From JAJPXC01 sp964562375 (GTDB lineage Bacteria > Bacteroidota > Bacteroidia > Bacteroidales > Muribaculaceae): DNA of 28,622 nt. The notes under the pieces are model-generated. The model was not told the origin of the DNA, ran no database searches, and was given only the letters and a program-made list of their open reading frames with translations. The position numbers and the translations under genes are program-made. The stretch lies in NCBI GenBank assembly GCA_964562375.1, contig CAZLSW010000040.1, positions 1-28,622 on the forward strand, in the 5' to 3' direction. Every line of letters begins with the position of its first letter. Position 1 is the first letter of the stretch. Below, one piece after another: positions 23,198 through 28,622 of the stretch.

Positions 23198-23713
23198 ATG
23201 GAATTTAAAGAAGTAATAAAAGAGCGTTATTCTTGCAAAAAGTATTTGGACAAGCCAGTCGATCGCGCTCAGCTTGAAGCGGTGCTCGAAGCTGGCCGCA
23301 TGGCCCCCACCGCCAAGAATCTCCAAGAACAACACATCTATGTGCTTGAGAGCGAGCAGGCTTTGGCTTGGATTGACGCTGTCACCCCCTGTCGCTATGG
23401 CGCTCCCACGTGCCTGGTGGTCACCTATGACAAAAATAACGTATACACTTACCCCGGAGGCAAGCGCACAAGTGGAATTGAGGACGCCGTCATCGTGGCT
23501 ACTCACCTGATGCTCGGAGCCAAGGACGCGGGTGTGGAAAGCTGTTGGTTGAACAACTTCGACCCCGATCTATTGCATGAGCTAATGCACCTGCCCGAAA
23601 ACGAGGAGGTGGTGATGATTCTCGACCTGGGTTATCCAGCAATTGACGGGGGCGAGCCATTGCCCAACCATTTCAAGCGCAAACCCTTGGAGGAAACCAC
23701 AAGCTACCTATAG
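23198..23713 (+). CDS. Nitroreductase family protein (FMN-dependent oxidoreductase)
   Basis: A 171-residue, FMN-binding, NAD(P)H-dependent reductase at the compact end of the nitroreductase family. The opening EVIKERYSCKKYLDKPV matches the family's N-terminal FMN phosphate-binding arginine/serine motif (usually R-R-S-x-R). AGRMAPTAKNLQEQHIYV is the typical second block, and GIEDAVIVATHLMLGAKDAG followed by SCWLNNFD and DLGYPA complete the core. A GTG at 23159 lies within the upstream repeat and would add 13 residues (NDLPENIDIYNY), but the ATG at 23198 gives the usual family start. Its TAG overlaps the convergent LuxR gene's stop region (23708-23713). Substrate unknown. Confidence 0.92.
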   Translation: MEFKEVIKERYSCKKYLDKPVDRAQLEAVLEAGRMAPTAKNLQEQHIYVLESEQALAWIDAVTPCRYGAPTCLVVTYDKNNVYTYPGGKRTSGIEDAVIVATHLMLGAKDAGVESCWLNNFDPDLLHELMHLPENEEVVMILDLGYPAIDGGEPLPNHFKRKPLEETTSYL

Positions 23714-24226
23714 CAAGCCGTTGATGGCGGCGTAGACGCTCAGGGCCGAGGTGGAGCGGATGCCCAGCTTGGCTTGGATGTTGCGTCGATGGGTGAGTAC
23801 GGTGTTGATTGAGATATTGAGGTGGTCGGCCGTCTCTTTGTTGGTGTAGCCTTGGGCCACGCAACGCAGCACTTCTATCTCTCGCTGGGAAAGGGCTTGG
23901 CTGCAATCCTCCTCGGCACGTTGTTGCACACGTTCAACCAACGCTCCAAGTTGGTCTATCAACTCGCTCTCGTTCAGCGATGTATCCAGTGCCTTACCTC
24001 GACCAAACAAGGTTAATTTGTCACGGAAAGAGTAAAGGGAATCCACTTGGTCCACCAGCGACTCGGAATCAATCAGCACGCTACCGTAGCTCACCAAATC
24101 CTGCGCGTTATCGACGATTTCAGCCTTCACGTCATGGTATTGCCGCAACAACTGGCGCAGACCTACAGCCGAGGCCGTGTCCACCGACAAAATAGCTATC
24201 CTTGGGGTGCAACCGTCCTTGATCAT
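23708..24226 (-). CDS. LuxR-type response-regulator-like transcription factor
   Basis: A 172-residue protein with a C-terminal LuxR/NarL helix-turn-helix (residues about 110-166: LSQREIEVLRCVAQGYTNKE, NISINTVLTHRRNIQAKLGI). The N-terminal 100 residues look like a shortened or degenerate receiver. Strand 1 reads RIAILSVDTASA, without the usual acidic pair, and the segment SVLIDSES holds Asp53 where a phospho-acceptor might lie. The normal Asp-Asp/Thr/Lys set is not complete, so phosphorylation-independent control is likely. ATG at 24224-24226 overlaps the stop of the upstream RIC/hemerythrin-like gene (ATGA), so the two are made together. No histidine kinase is nearby. Its stop overlaps the end of the convergent nitroreductase. 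Confidence 0.9.
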   Translation of the reverse strand: MIKDGCTPRIAILSVDTASAVGLRQLLRQYHDVKAEIVDNAQDLVSYGSVLIDSESLVDQVDSLYSFRDKLTLFGRGKALDTSLNESELIDQLGALVERVQQRAEEDCSQALSQREIEVLRCVAQGYTNKETADHLNISINTVLTHRRNIQAKLGIRSTSALSVYAAINGLL

Positions 24227-24906
24227 TGGCGTGACAGTAGCTGGGTGTACAACGGCTTGAGAATCAACTCGCGGATACGGTGGTTTTGACGGAAGTCGAC
24301 CAGCAAGTCCTTGAGGGCGACGATGGTGGCATAGCCGAGGTTGGCGTTGTAATCGCCTCGCAGCTCGGTGACGAGCATGTTGATGAGGTCGGAGAGGAGT
24401 TCCTCGACGCCATCACCGTTCAGCTTCACCTCGAATCCGTTGCCCGCGGCGGGCATGGGACGGTGGTCGAGCAAAGCGTCGATGTGGTCGTACCATAGAC
24501 GCAAGTCGTGGTCGATAAACGCCTGTAAATCAGCTTTTACCGATTCCCACATCTGGGAGAAGACGTCCAAATTGTTGTGGGAGCCGCTGCGTGCCACAAA
24601 CGACGAGAAATGGCGCTCGATATTGGGTACCTGGATGGTGGAATAGTATTCCAGCGTTAGGCGCAAGTATTTGACTATCTGGGCGATGTCAAATTCCAAC
24701 AGGTGACGCTCGGGGAAGTATTCGTCGTTGAGGTAGGTGTTGAGGATGGTGAGGACGAATCGGGTGTCAAGCGCGTGGTTTTCGCATATTTGGGCTATGG
24801 TGTCACGGCCCACGCCAAGGCGTATGCCGAATCGGTTGAGCACTGGAAGCACTTGTGGCTGCTCGATGATCACATCGGCAAGGCGGGTAGAGGGGTGAAG
24901 GAGCAT
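24223..24906 (-). CDS. RIC/hemerythrin-like protein with ScdA_N-type N-terminus but no cysteine motif
   Basis: A 227-residue, mostly helical cytoplasmic protein. Residues about 8-58 (LADVIIEQPQVLPVLNRFGI, then IAQICENHALD) align with the ScdA_N/DUF542 domain of Fe-S repair proteins (RIC, YtfE, ScdA). The conserved FCCGG there is replaced by RLGVG, with no cysteine pair. Residues about 75-215 resemble a hemerythrin four-helix bundle: QVPNIERHFSSFV and DHDLRLWYDHIDALL sit where RIC has its Glu/His ligands, and more His occur at 110 and 209. The usual His-His pair of helix 1 appears as Glu-Tyr (LTLEYYST), so the di-iron site is incomplete or altered. The overlap with the LuxR-type gene suggests a sensor-regulator pair, perhaps for redox, nitric oxide or oxygen. 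Function is inferred. Confidence 0.8.
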   Translation of the reverse strand: MLLHPSTRLADVIIEQPQVLPVLNRFGIRLGVGRDTIAQICENHALDTRFVLTILNTYLNDEYFPERHLLEFDIAQIVKYLRLTLEYYSTIQVPNIERHFSSFVARSGSHNNLDVFSQMWESVKADLQAFIDHDLRLWYDHIDALLDHRPMPAAGNGFEVKLNGDGVEELLSDLINMLVTELRGDYNANLGYATIVALKDLLVDFRQNHRIRELILKPLYTQLLSRQ

Positions 24907-24912
24907 AAGCGA

Positions 24913-24982
24913 GGCAAGAGTTATAAGTCAAGAGTAAAGAGGCAAAAGTCAAGAGGCAAGAGGCAAGAGGCAAGAGTTAACG
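24913..24982. repeat. Heptad tandem repeat GGCAAGA-type, 10 units
   Basis: Ten 7-bp units in unbroken register: GGCAAGA, GTTATAA, GTCAAGA, GTAAAGA, GGCAAAA, GTCAAGA, three GGCAAGA, GTTAACG. The array begins 7 bp upstream of the RIC/hemerythrin-like start codon, so it would form that gene's leader or promoter region. Confidence 0.9.
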
Positions 24983-24984
24983 GC

Positions 24985-25032
24985 CTTTAAAGATTTAAAG
25001 CTTTAAAGATTTAAAGGGTTAAAGCTTTAAGG
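24985..25032. repeat. Octad tandem repeat CTTTAAAG-type, 6 units
   Basis: Six 8-bp units: CTTTAAAG, ATTTAAAG, CTTTAAAG, ATTTAAAG, GGTTAAAG, CTTTAAGG. The unit CTTTAAAG is its own reverse complement, so adjacent units can fold into several alternative hairpins. It follows the heptad array after 2 bp; together they occupy 118 of the 144 bp between the cyclo-ligase stop and the RIC-like gene. Confidence 0.9.
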
Positions 25033-25050
25033 AGGAAAGGAGAAGGGGCG

Positions 25051-25602
25051 TTAACGGCGGGGGCGCTTGAATACGCGGGTTTCGGTGATGACGAAGTCGA
25101 CAGGCGCGTCGTGGGGTTCGGCAGGGATCTCGTCGACGATCTGGAAGTCGTAGGCCACGCCCACCTTGGTTGCTCTCGTTTCGGCCAACAGGCGGTCGTA
25201 GAAGCCTCGTCCACGGCCCAAACGGTTGCCGCGGCGGTCATAAGCCACGCCCGGCACCACAATCATCTCCATGGCGTCGATGGGGTATACGTCGTCGCCC
25301 TGAGGCTCCTCAATGTGGAAGGCTCCAAGACTCATGCGGGTGCGGTCGTAAGGCAGGATCTCGAGGTTCACGCCGTTGACCCTGGGGAGGAAGAAACGCT
25401 TGCGGGAGGCCCAGCGGTCGATAAACTCGCGGGTTGACAACTCGTCGTCAAGGGAATGGTAAAGGAGAATATTGTCGCTCACAAGGAACGCCGCCGAGTG
25501 TTCCAGAACGGCAAACACGCGCTCGGCCGCCTCGGCTTTCTCGCGGGCGGTGAGGAGGGTCTTTTGGGCTTTGATTTTGCGACGAATATCTTCTTTTTGC
25601 AT
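25051..25602 (-). CDS. 5-formyltetrahydrofolate cyclo-ligase (MTHFS family)
   Basis: A 183-residue cytoplasmic enzyme that converts 5-formyl-THF to 5,10-methenyl-THF with ATP in one-carbon metabolism. Visible family blocks: an N-terminal basic helix MQKEDIRRKIKAQK, LLYHSLDDELST, KRFFLPRV, DAMEMIVVPGVAYDRRGNRL and the ATP/folate-binding GRGRGFYDRLL (the family's GxGxGYYDR). The C-terminus VGVAYDFQIVDEIPAEPHDA, then VDFVITE, is also typical. ATG at 25600-25602, 4 bp after the S41 protease stop, so it is the third gene of a dCMP deaminase-protease-cyclo-ligase operon. Folate and dCMP functions both feed thymidylate metabolism, which may explain part of this linkage. Confidence 0.95.
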   Translation of the reverse strand: MQKEDIRRKIKAQKTLLTAREKAEAAERVFAVLEHSAAFLVSDNILLYHSLDDELSTREFIDRWASRKRFFLPRVNGVNLEILPYDRTRMSLGAFHIEEPQGDDVYPIDAMEMIVVPGVAYDRRGNRLGRGRGFYDRLLAETRATKVGVAYDFQIVDEIPAEPHDAPVDFVITETRVFKRPRR

Positions 25603-25606
25603 CTTG

Positions 25607-27238
25607 TTAATCCTTTTTGCTGTTGACTATTGGCCAATCGGCATGTCCACGGGCAATCTCTTCGAGAGCGCGGGTGACTGTGCGATCGCGCTGGTTGGTA
25701 ATCTCGTAATAGGCGCTCAGCCCGATGATGTCGCGGGCGATGATGGCCTTTAGTTGATTAACAATTAACCCGTGGGAAATGTTGATATAGTACCAGCGTG
25801 CGGGCACGCCATTTTGCGCCGCGTAGCCCACGAACGAGCGCACCAAGGTGTTGTCCGAGGGCAATAGTTTCAGCAATTCTTGGGTAGTCTTGGCCTTGAC
25901 CAATTGGTCGCGGTTGAGGTCGCAGTACTCGAAGGCGAACCGCTGCAGCAATCCAGCGTTGGCCACGTTGATATAGTAGCCGGTGATGCCCGAGGTGTCG
26001 TTGGGCACGAAGATGTCCGGCATGATGCCGCCTCCGCCGTAGACGGTGCGCCCATGGGAGGTGGTGAAGATCAAGTCGGTGCGTTGCTTGATTGAATCCT
26101 CGCTGAAAGCCTCGCCGCGGTTGTAGCGCTCCCAAATGTCGTTCTCGTAGACCGCGGTTTTGCCCAGCGAGTACTCTTTTTGGATGCAGCGGCCCGAGGG
26201 GGTGTAGTAGCGGGCGATGGTGAGGCGGATAGCCGAGCTGTCGAGAAGCACCATCTGATTCTGTATCAAGCCCTTGCCGAACGATCTTCGACCGATGATT
26301 AAACCACGGTCATTGTCCTGGATGGCTCCGGCAAGAATCTCGGAGGCCGAGGCTGAATATTCGTCGAGCAGCACGGTCACTTTCTCGTCGGTGAACGACC
26401 CGAGGCCATCGGAAACAAACACGTTGTCGTCCCTGCCGTTACGCCCTTTCTGGGCCATGATCACTTGCCCCCCGGGGAGGAACTCGTTGGCCATCAGTAT
26501 AGCCGCGTCACGCACGCCACCGCCATTGCCGCGCAGGTCGATGGTGAAAGCCGTGGCTCCCTCGGTGGAGAGAGTGTGGAGAGCGGTGAGGAACTCGTCG
26601 TAGGTCGTGCGGGAGAACTTACCCACCTTGATGTAGCCCACCGAATCGTTGAGCATATAGGAAGCGTCGATTGAAGCCTGCGGGATAGGCGCGCGGGTGA
26701 TCTCGTAGTCGTGGACACGCTTGGAGTTGGTGCGCTTGATTCCCACCTTCACCCGGGTGTCGGTTTCGCCTCTTAGCAGCCCTTTCACATGGTCGGCCGA
26801 GATACCCACGCCAGCCACGTTGTCGCCGTCGATGGTAACGATGCGGTCGCCAGCCATAATGCCCACCTTTTCAGCGGGGCCTCCCGATATCACCTCCAGC
26901 ACCGTGATGGTGTCATTGTTGACCATGAACGAGATACCCACGCCCGAGAACGACCCCTCAATGTCCTCGTTCACAGCCCGCAGGTCGGCCGCCGTGATGT
27001 AAGCCGAATGCGGGTCGAGAGTGCTCAGAAGTCCCGGGAGGGTGTATTCAAGCAGCGAATCGAGGTCAACGTCGTCCACATAGTCGCTTTTGATCAGGGA
27101 GAGGATAGTGTTGAGTTTCTTTTCCGCGGGGGAGTTGCCATGGCTGCCGGCAAGCTTGTCGCCAGCGAGCCAGCCGCCCACAAAGGCGACGGCTATCAGC
27201 AGCGGAATCCACACCGTGGCGTTTACCTTCTTGGCCAT
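25607..27238 (-). CDS. S41 family C-terminal processing protease (CtpA/Prc-like) with PDZ domain
   Basis: A 543-residue periplasmic protease anchored by one N-terminal membrane segment (residues about 8-26, ATVWIPLLIAVAFVGGWLAG). A PDZ domain covers about 90-180 (GSFSGVGISFMVNNDTITV, GGPAEKVGIMAGDRIVTIDG). The S41 core follows: TIDLRGNGGGVRDAA, and the Ser-Lys dyad Ser297 in EYSASASEILAGAIQDN and Lys322 in RSFGKGLIQ, with Gln326 completing the Prc-like triad. Such enzymes trim C-termini or degrade misfolded envelope proteins. The frame extends upstream to a TTG inside the dCMP deaminase gene, but the ATG at 27236-27238 (MAKKVNATVW) is correctly placed for the membrane anchor and lies 2 bp after the deaminase stop. 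The residues after about 430 form a family-typical C-terminal helical tail. Confidence 0.95.
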   Translation of the reverse strand: MAKKVNATVWIPLLIAVAFVGGWLAGDKLAGSHGNSPAEKKLNTILSLIKSDYVDDVDLDSLLEYTLPGLLSTLDPHSAYITAADLRAVNEDIEGSFSGVGISFMVNNDTITVLEVISGGPAEKVGIMAGDRIVTIDGDNVAGVGISADHVKGLLRGETDTRVKVGIKRTNSKRVHDYEITRAPIPQASIDASYMLNDSVGYIKVGKFSRTTYDEFLTALHTLSTEGATAFTIDLRGNGGGVRDAAILMANEFLPGGQVIMAQKGRNGRDDNVFVSDGLGSFTDEKVTVLLDEYSASASEILAGAIQDNDRGLIIGRRSFGKGLIQNQMVLLDSSAIRLTIARYYTPSGRCIQKEYSLGKTAVYENDIWERYNRGEAFSEDSIKQRTDLIFTTSHGRTVYGGGGIMPDIFVPNDTSGITGYYINVANAGLLQRFAFEYCDLNRDQLVKAKTTQELLKLLPSDNTLVRSFVGYAAQNGVPARWYYINISHGLIVNQLKAIIARDIIGLSAYYEITNQRDRTVTRALEEIARGHADWPIVNSKKD

Positions 27239-27240
27239 AG

Positions 27241-27672
27241 CTAATCGAGATCGGGAATATGCACGCAGTCGATAGCAGCCCGTTTCAACAGGTCGATACC
27301 GTCGCAAAGTCTATATAAATCATTGAACACCACACGCTTGATACCAGCCTGAATAACCAGCTTGGCGCATTCCAGGCAGGGGGAGGCGGTGACGTAGAGG
27401 GTAGCCTCGTCCGACGAGTTGTTGCTGCGGGCCACCTTGGAGATGGCGTTGGCCTCGGCATGGAGCACATAGGGCTTCGTGTGACCCTCCTCGTCCTCGC
27501 ACACATTCTCAAATCCCGAGGGCGTCCCGTTGTAACCGTCGGAGATGATCATGCCGTTTTTGACAATGATGGCGCCCACCTGACGGCGTTGGCAATAAGA
27601 ATTTTCAGCCCAGATTCTCGCCATGCGCAGGTAACGCTTGTCGAGCAATTCTTGCTTTATGGATTGATCCAT
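27241..27672 (-). CDS. dCMP deaminase (ComEB-like cytidine/deoxycytidylate deaminase)
   Basis: A 143-residue zinc-dependent deaminase converting dCMP to dUMP, the precursor for thymidylate. The zinc and proton-shuttle motif is HAE (His71, Glu73), and the second zinc motif is PCLEC (Cys99, Cys102). Family segments YLRMARIWAENSYCQRRQVG, IISDGYNGTPSGFENVCE and LHAEANAISKVARS are all present. ATG at 27670-27672. It is the first gene of the operon with the S41 protease (2 bp gap) and the cyclo-ligase. A DNA-uptake role as for ComEB is not supported by context. Upstream are a -7-like element and a repeated 10-bp word. Confidence 0.96.
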   Translation of the reverse strand: MDQSIKQELLDKRYLRMARIWAENSYCQRRQVGAIIVKNGMIISDGYNGTPSGFENVCEDEEGHTKPYVLHAEANAISKVARSNNSSDEATLYVTASPCLECAKLVIQAGIKRVVFNDLYRLCDGIDLLKRAAIDCVHIPDLD

Positions 27673-27680
27673 TGTAATGA

Positions 27681-27703
27681 CTAACTAATACAGCTAACTA
27701 ATA
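27681..27703. repeat. Direct repeat CTAACTAATA, 2 copies, in the dCMP deaminase leader
   Basis: CTAACTAATA occurs at 27681-27690 and 27694-27703, separated by CAG (13-bp period). It lies between the deaminase ATG and its candidate -7 element, in the presumed 5' leader. It could be a regulator half-site pair or another member of the short tandem repeats in this window. Confidence 0.7.
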
Positions 27704-27709
27704 TCGCCG

Positions 27710-27717
27710 CGAAGATA
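27710..27717 (-). promoter_or_regulatory. Possible -7 element for the dCMP deaminase operon
   Basis: On the minus strand TATCTTCG (27717 to 27710) resembles TAnnTTTG with one mismatch and is followed by CGG, like the TAACTTCGCG before the GNAT gene. It lies 37 bp upstream of the ATG. No clear TTTG is found 19-21 bp upstream, so the assignment is tentative. Confidence 0.4.
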
Positions 27718-27770
27718 CTGAATTTTTCGCATAAATGGCGTGATTTGTGGTCAATTTTTTACTGAAGGCA

Positions 27771-27812
27771 GTTGGAAGTTGATAGTTGTTAGTTGTTAGT
27801 TGATAGTTTGGG
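27771..27812. repeat. Heptad tandem repeat GTTGTTA-type, 6 units
   Basis: Six 7-bp units in register: GTTGGAA, GTTGATA, GTTGTTA, GTTGTTA, GTTGATA, GTTTGGG. The core GTTGTTA is the reverse complement of the TAACAAC array at 14031-14058, so the same unit occurs in two distant gaps in opposite orientation. Confidence 0.92.
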
Positions 27813-27820
27813 AGGGTAAA

Positions 27821-27902
27821 GTGGAAAAGTGGAAAATGGAATATGGGGGTAACTGGGTGAGCGTCAGGGGGATAAACGGTTTTCCACATTCCACTTTTCC
27901 AC
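27821..27902. repeat. Inverted repeat pair 1, 14-bp arms, 54-nt loop
   Basis: Arms GTGGAAAAGTGGAA (27821-27834) and TTCCACTTTTCCAC (27889-27902) are exact reverse complements. The left arm is itself built from tandem GTGGAAAA words. A further TTTTCCACA word precedes the right arm. Confidence 0.85.
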
Positions 27903-27952
27903 AACGGCTTTCCCCCCATGGCATATCTCAGTGGCAAGGATGGCCAGAGAGG

Positions 27953-28041
27953 GGATTATACAAATTATACAAACTATATAACGCTAAAATGCTTAACGTC
28001 AACTGATTAGCTTGTTTTGTGATGTATAATTTGTATAATCC
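27953..28041. repeat. Inverted repeat pair 2, 18-bp arms, 53-nt loop
   Basis: Arms GGATTATACAAATTATAC (27953-27970) and GTATAATTTGTATAATCC (28024-28041) are exact reverse complements. The left arm is a 9-bp direct repeat, ATTATACAA repeated and then degenerating into ACTATATAA. This is the longest perfect inverted repeat I found in the window. Confidence 0.92.
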
Positions 28042-28082
28042 ACCCTTTCTCGGTCCTGCTCCCGTTGAGAAACCCCAATGAT

Positions 28083-28157
28083 ACTAATGATACTTGATAC
28101 TTTCCGATAACACCTTGATAATAAATGTTTTAACCTTAGTCTCAAAGTATCATTAGT
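28083..28157. repeat. Inverted repeat pair 3, 13-bp arms, 49-nt loop
   Basis: Arms ACTAATGATACTT (28083-28095) and AAGTATCATTAGT (28145-28157) are exact reverse complements, with partial pairing continuing outside them. The left arm lies within 9-bp direct repeats of AATGATACT (from 28077), followed by TGATACTTT. Confidence 0.87.
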
Positions 28158-28431
28158 CTCATCCCATCTACTGAGCATGGGTGCTGGGGTTATGGTGTCG
28201 CCAGCGAGCCTGGCTCCGCGAGACCCGTTGACGACTTGGTAAAAATGACATATCCCTAGACAGCGTCAGGCCTTAACTTCGCGATATCAGCCATAGTTCC
28301 TTTGACCCCCCATATAAGAGGTCGAAGAGGGGAGACACATACTATCGGGTAGCATCACCCCCTTGACACCCCCTGCCCCGATGAAGATGAAACGTCAGCA
28401 TGCAACGATGGATTGAAGGTCGATTATTCAT

Positions 28432-28507
28432 ATTATGCATCGCAATCTTAGCTAATTTGCAGAACATCAACATTTTAACTCATTTTACCATGCATAAGAT
28501 GCATAAT
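28432..28507. repeat. Inverted repeat pair 4, 10-bp arms, 56-nt loop
   Basis: Arms ATTATGCATC (28432-28441) and GATGCATAAT (28498-28507) are exact reverse complements. The right side contains a 9-bp direct repeat, ATGCATAAG then ATGCATAAT (28490-28507). Shorter than the others, and ATGCAT is itself a palindrome, so support is weaker. Confidence 0.65.
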
Positions 28508-28601
28508 CCGCACGCTAAGGGTGTATCTAGTTAATGACTAAGCGAGGATGGTTAACATCGCCGATAGAGGTAATGGGTAGTTAAAAGGATGATAACAGCG
28601 G

Positions 28602-28621
28602 GCCTGGCGGAGCCTGGCCGG
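28602..28621. repeat. GC-rich decamer direct repeat at the window edge
   Basis: GCCTGGCGGA is followed directly by GCCTGGCCGG. A related inverted word GCCTGGCTCCGC lies at 28208-28219 and matches the reverse complement of 28607-28618 at 11 of 12 bases. The window ends one base later, so the repeat may continue. Confidence 0.6.
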
Positions 28622-28622
28622 G

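Larger units (their letters stand above)
27673..28622. other. 950-bp noncoding, repeat-rich region at the right end
   Basis: No convincing gene was found on either strand; frames in 27698-28006 are short, lack family features and run across repeats, and beyond that stops are dense. From left to right it holds a direct repeat, a heptad array (27771-27812), three inverted-repeat pairs (27821-27902, 27953-28041, 28083-28157), a GC-richer stretch (28158-28430) with C-runs at 28306-28311, 28358-28362, 28369-28373 and 28376-28379, a fourth inverted pair (28432-28507), and a terminal GC-rich direct repeat (28602-28621). I could not match it to a tRNA, rRNA, tmRNA, RNase P or SRP RNA. The window edge may cut a larger element. 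Confidence 0.7.

Noticed and set aside
27698..28006. Two short frames (79 codons minus, 68 codons plus) in the right-end gap
   Set aside because: Both run through heptad and inverted repeats, have no family features, and overlap each other on opposite strands.
27953..28041. A chromosomal dif site
   Set aside because: The TATAA/TTATA palindromic core is suggestive, but the outer arms do not match the XerC/XerD boxes I remember and the loop is far too long.
27821..28507. A CRISPR array or integron cassette array
   Set aside because: The repeated unit differs in each pair, there is no constant repeat, and no cas gene, integrase or cassette gene is present in the window.
28158..28622. A tRNA or known housekeeping RNA in the GC-rich tail
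   Set aside because: I looked on both strands for cloverleaf T-arm sequences, the RNase P and tmRNA core motifs and found none.

Overview
The window looks like a piece of a Bacteroidota chromosome, most likely of the order Bacteroidales and perhaps a Muribaculaceae-like gut lineage. The order is supported by a giant SprA translocon gene next to ruvA, a CarboxypepD_reg/TonB-dependent receptor, a DUF4494 gene, a FucP-type sugar permease, lipoproteins with acidic export signals, and a TAnnTTTG-type promoter. The family placement is inference. Gene content is mostly chromosomal housekeeping and envelope functions. I see no transposase, integrase, phage gene, CRISPR array, rRNA or tRNA.

Layout. 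1-1462 (+): the end of a small helical, Spy-like protein, then a secreted SUMF1/FGE-like protein lacking one of the two active-site cysteines. 1594-13242 (-): fucose-type MFS permease, ruvA, sprA (outer-membrane translocon of the type IX secretion system, T9SS) and a subtilisin-like protease with a C-terminal T9SS sorting domain, so translocon and probable cargo overlap by 35 bp. 13356-14492 (-): DUF4494 and the PLP-binding protein YggS. 14576-19629 (-): a tight run of TonB-dependent receptor, WecA/MraY-type sugar-phosphate transferase, TrmN6-like methyltransferase and CPBP membrane protease, closed by a good intrinsic terminator. 19794-20264 (-): an Lrp/AsnC regulator with the best promoter in the window. 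20361-23073 (+): GNAT acetyltransferase, ZnuA-like lipoprotein, ZnuC-like ATPase and a surface-type lipoprotein, with no permease gene. 23198-23713 (+): nitroreductase. 23708-24906 (-): a RIC/hemerythrin-like protein coupled to a LuxR-type regulator. 25051-27672 (-): dCMP deaminase, S41 processing protease and 5-formyltetrahydrofolate cyclo-ligase in a nearly gapless operon. 27673-28622: about 950 bp of noncoding DNA.

The most unusual feature is in the spaces between genes. Many gaps are filled with short tandem repeats of 7 or 8 bp, each gap with its own unit. The terminal noncoding stretch continues the theme: four successive inverted-repeat pairs, most with arms built from 8-9 bp direct repeats and all with loops of 49-56 nt. 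The best protein-level candidate for an undescribed system is the cysteine-less RIC/hemerythrin-like protein translationally coupled to a LuxR regulator with a degenerate receiver.

Start codons were re-chosen where the longest frame begins with TTG or GTG and a better ATG follows (sprA, yggS, trmN6-like, Lrp, nitroreductase, S41 protease, surface lipoprotein). All family assignments are from reading motifs, with no database search.
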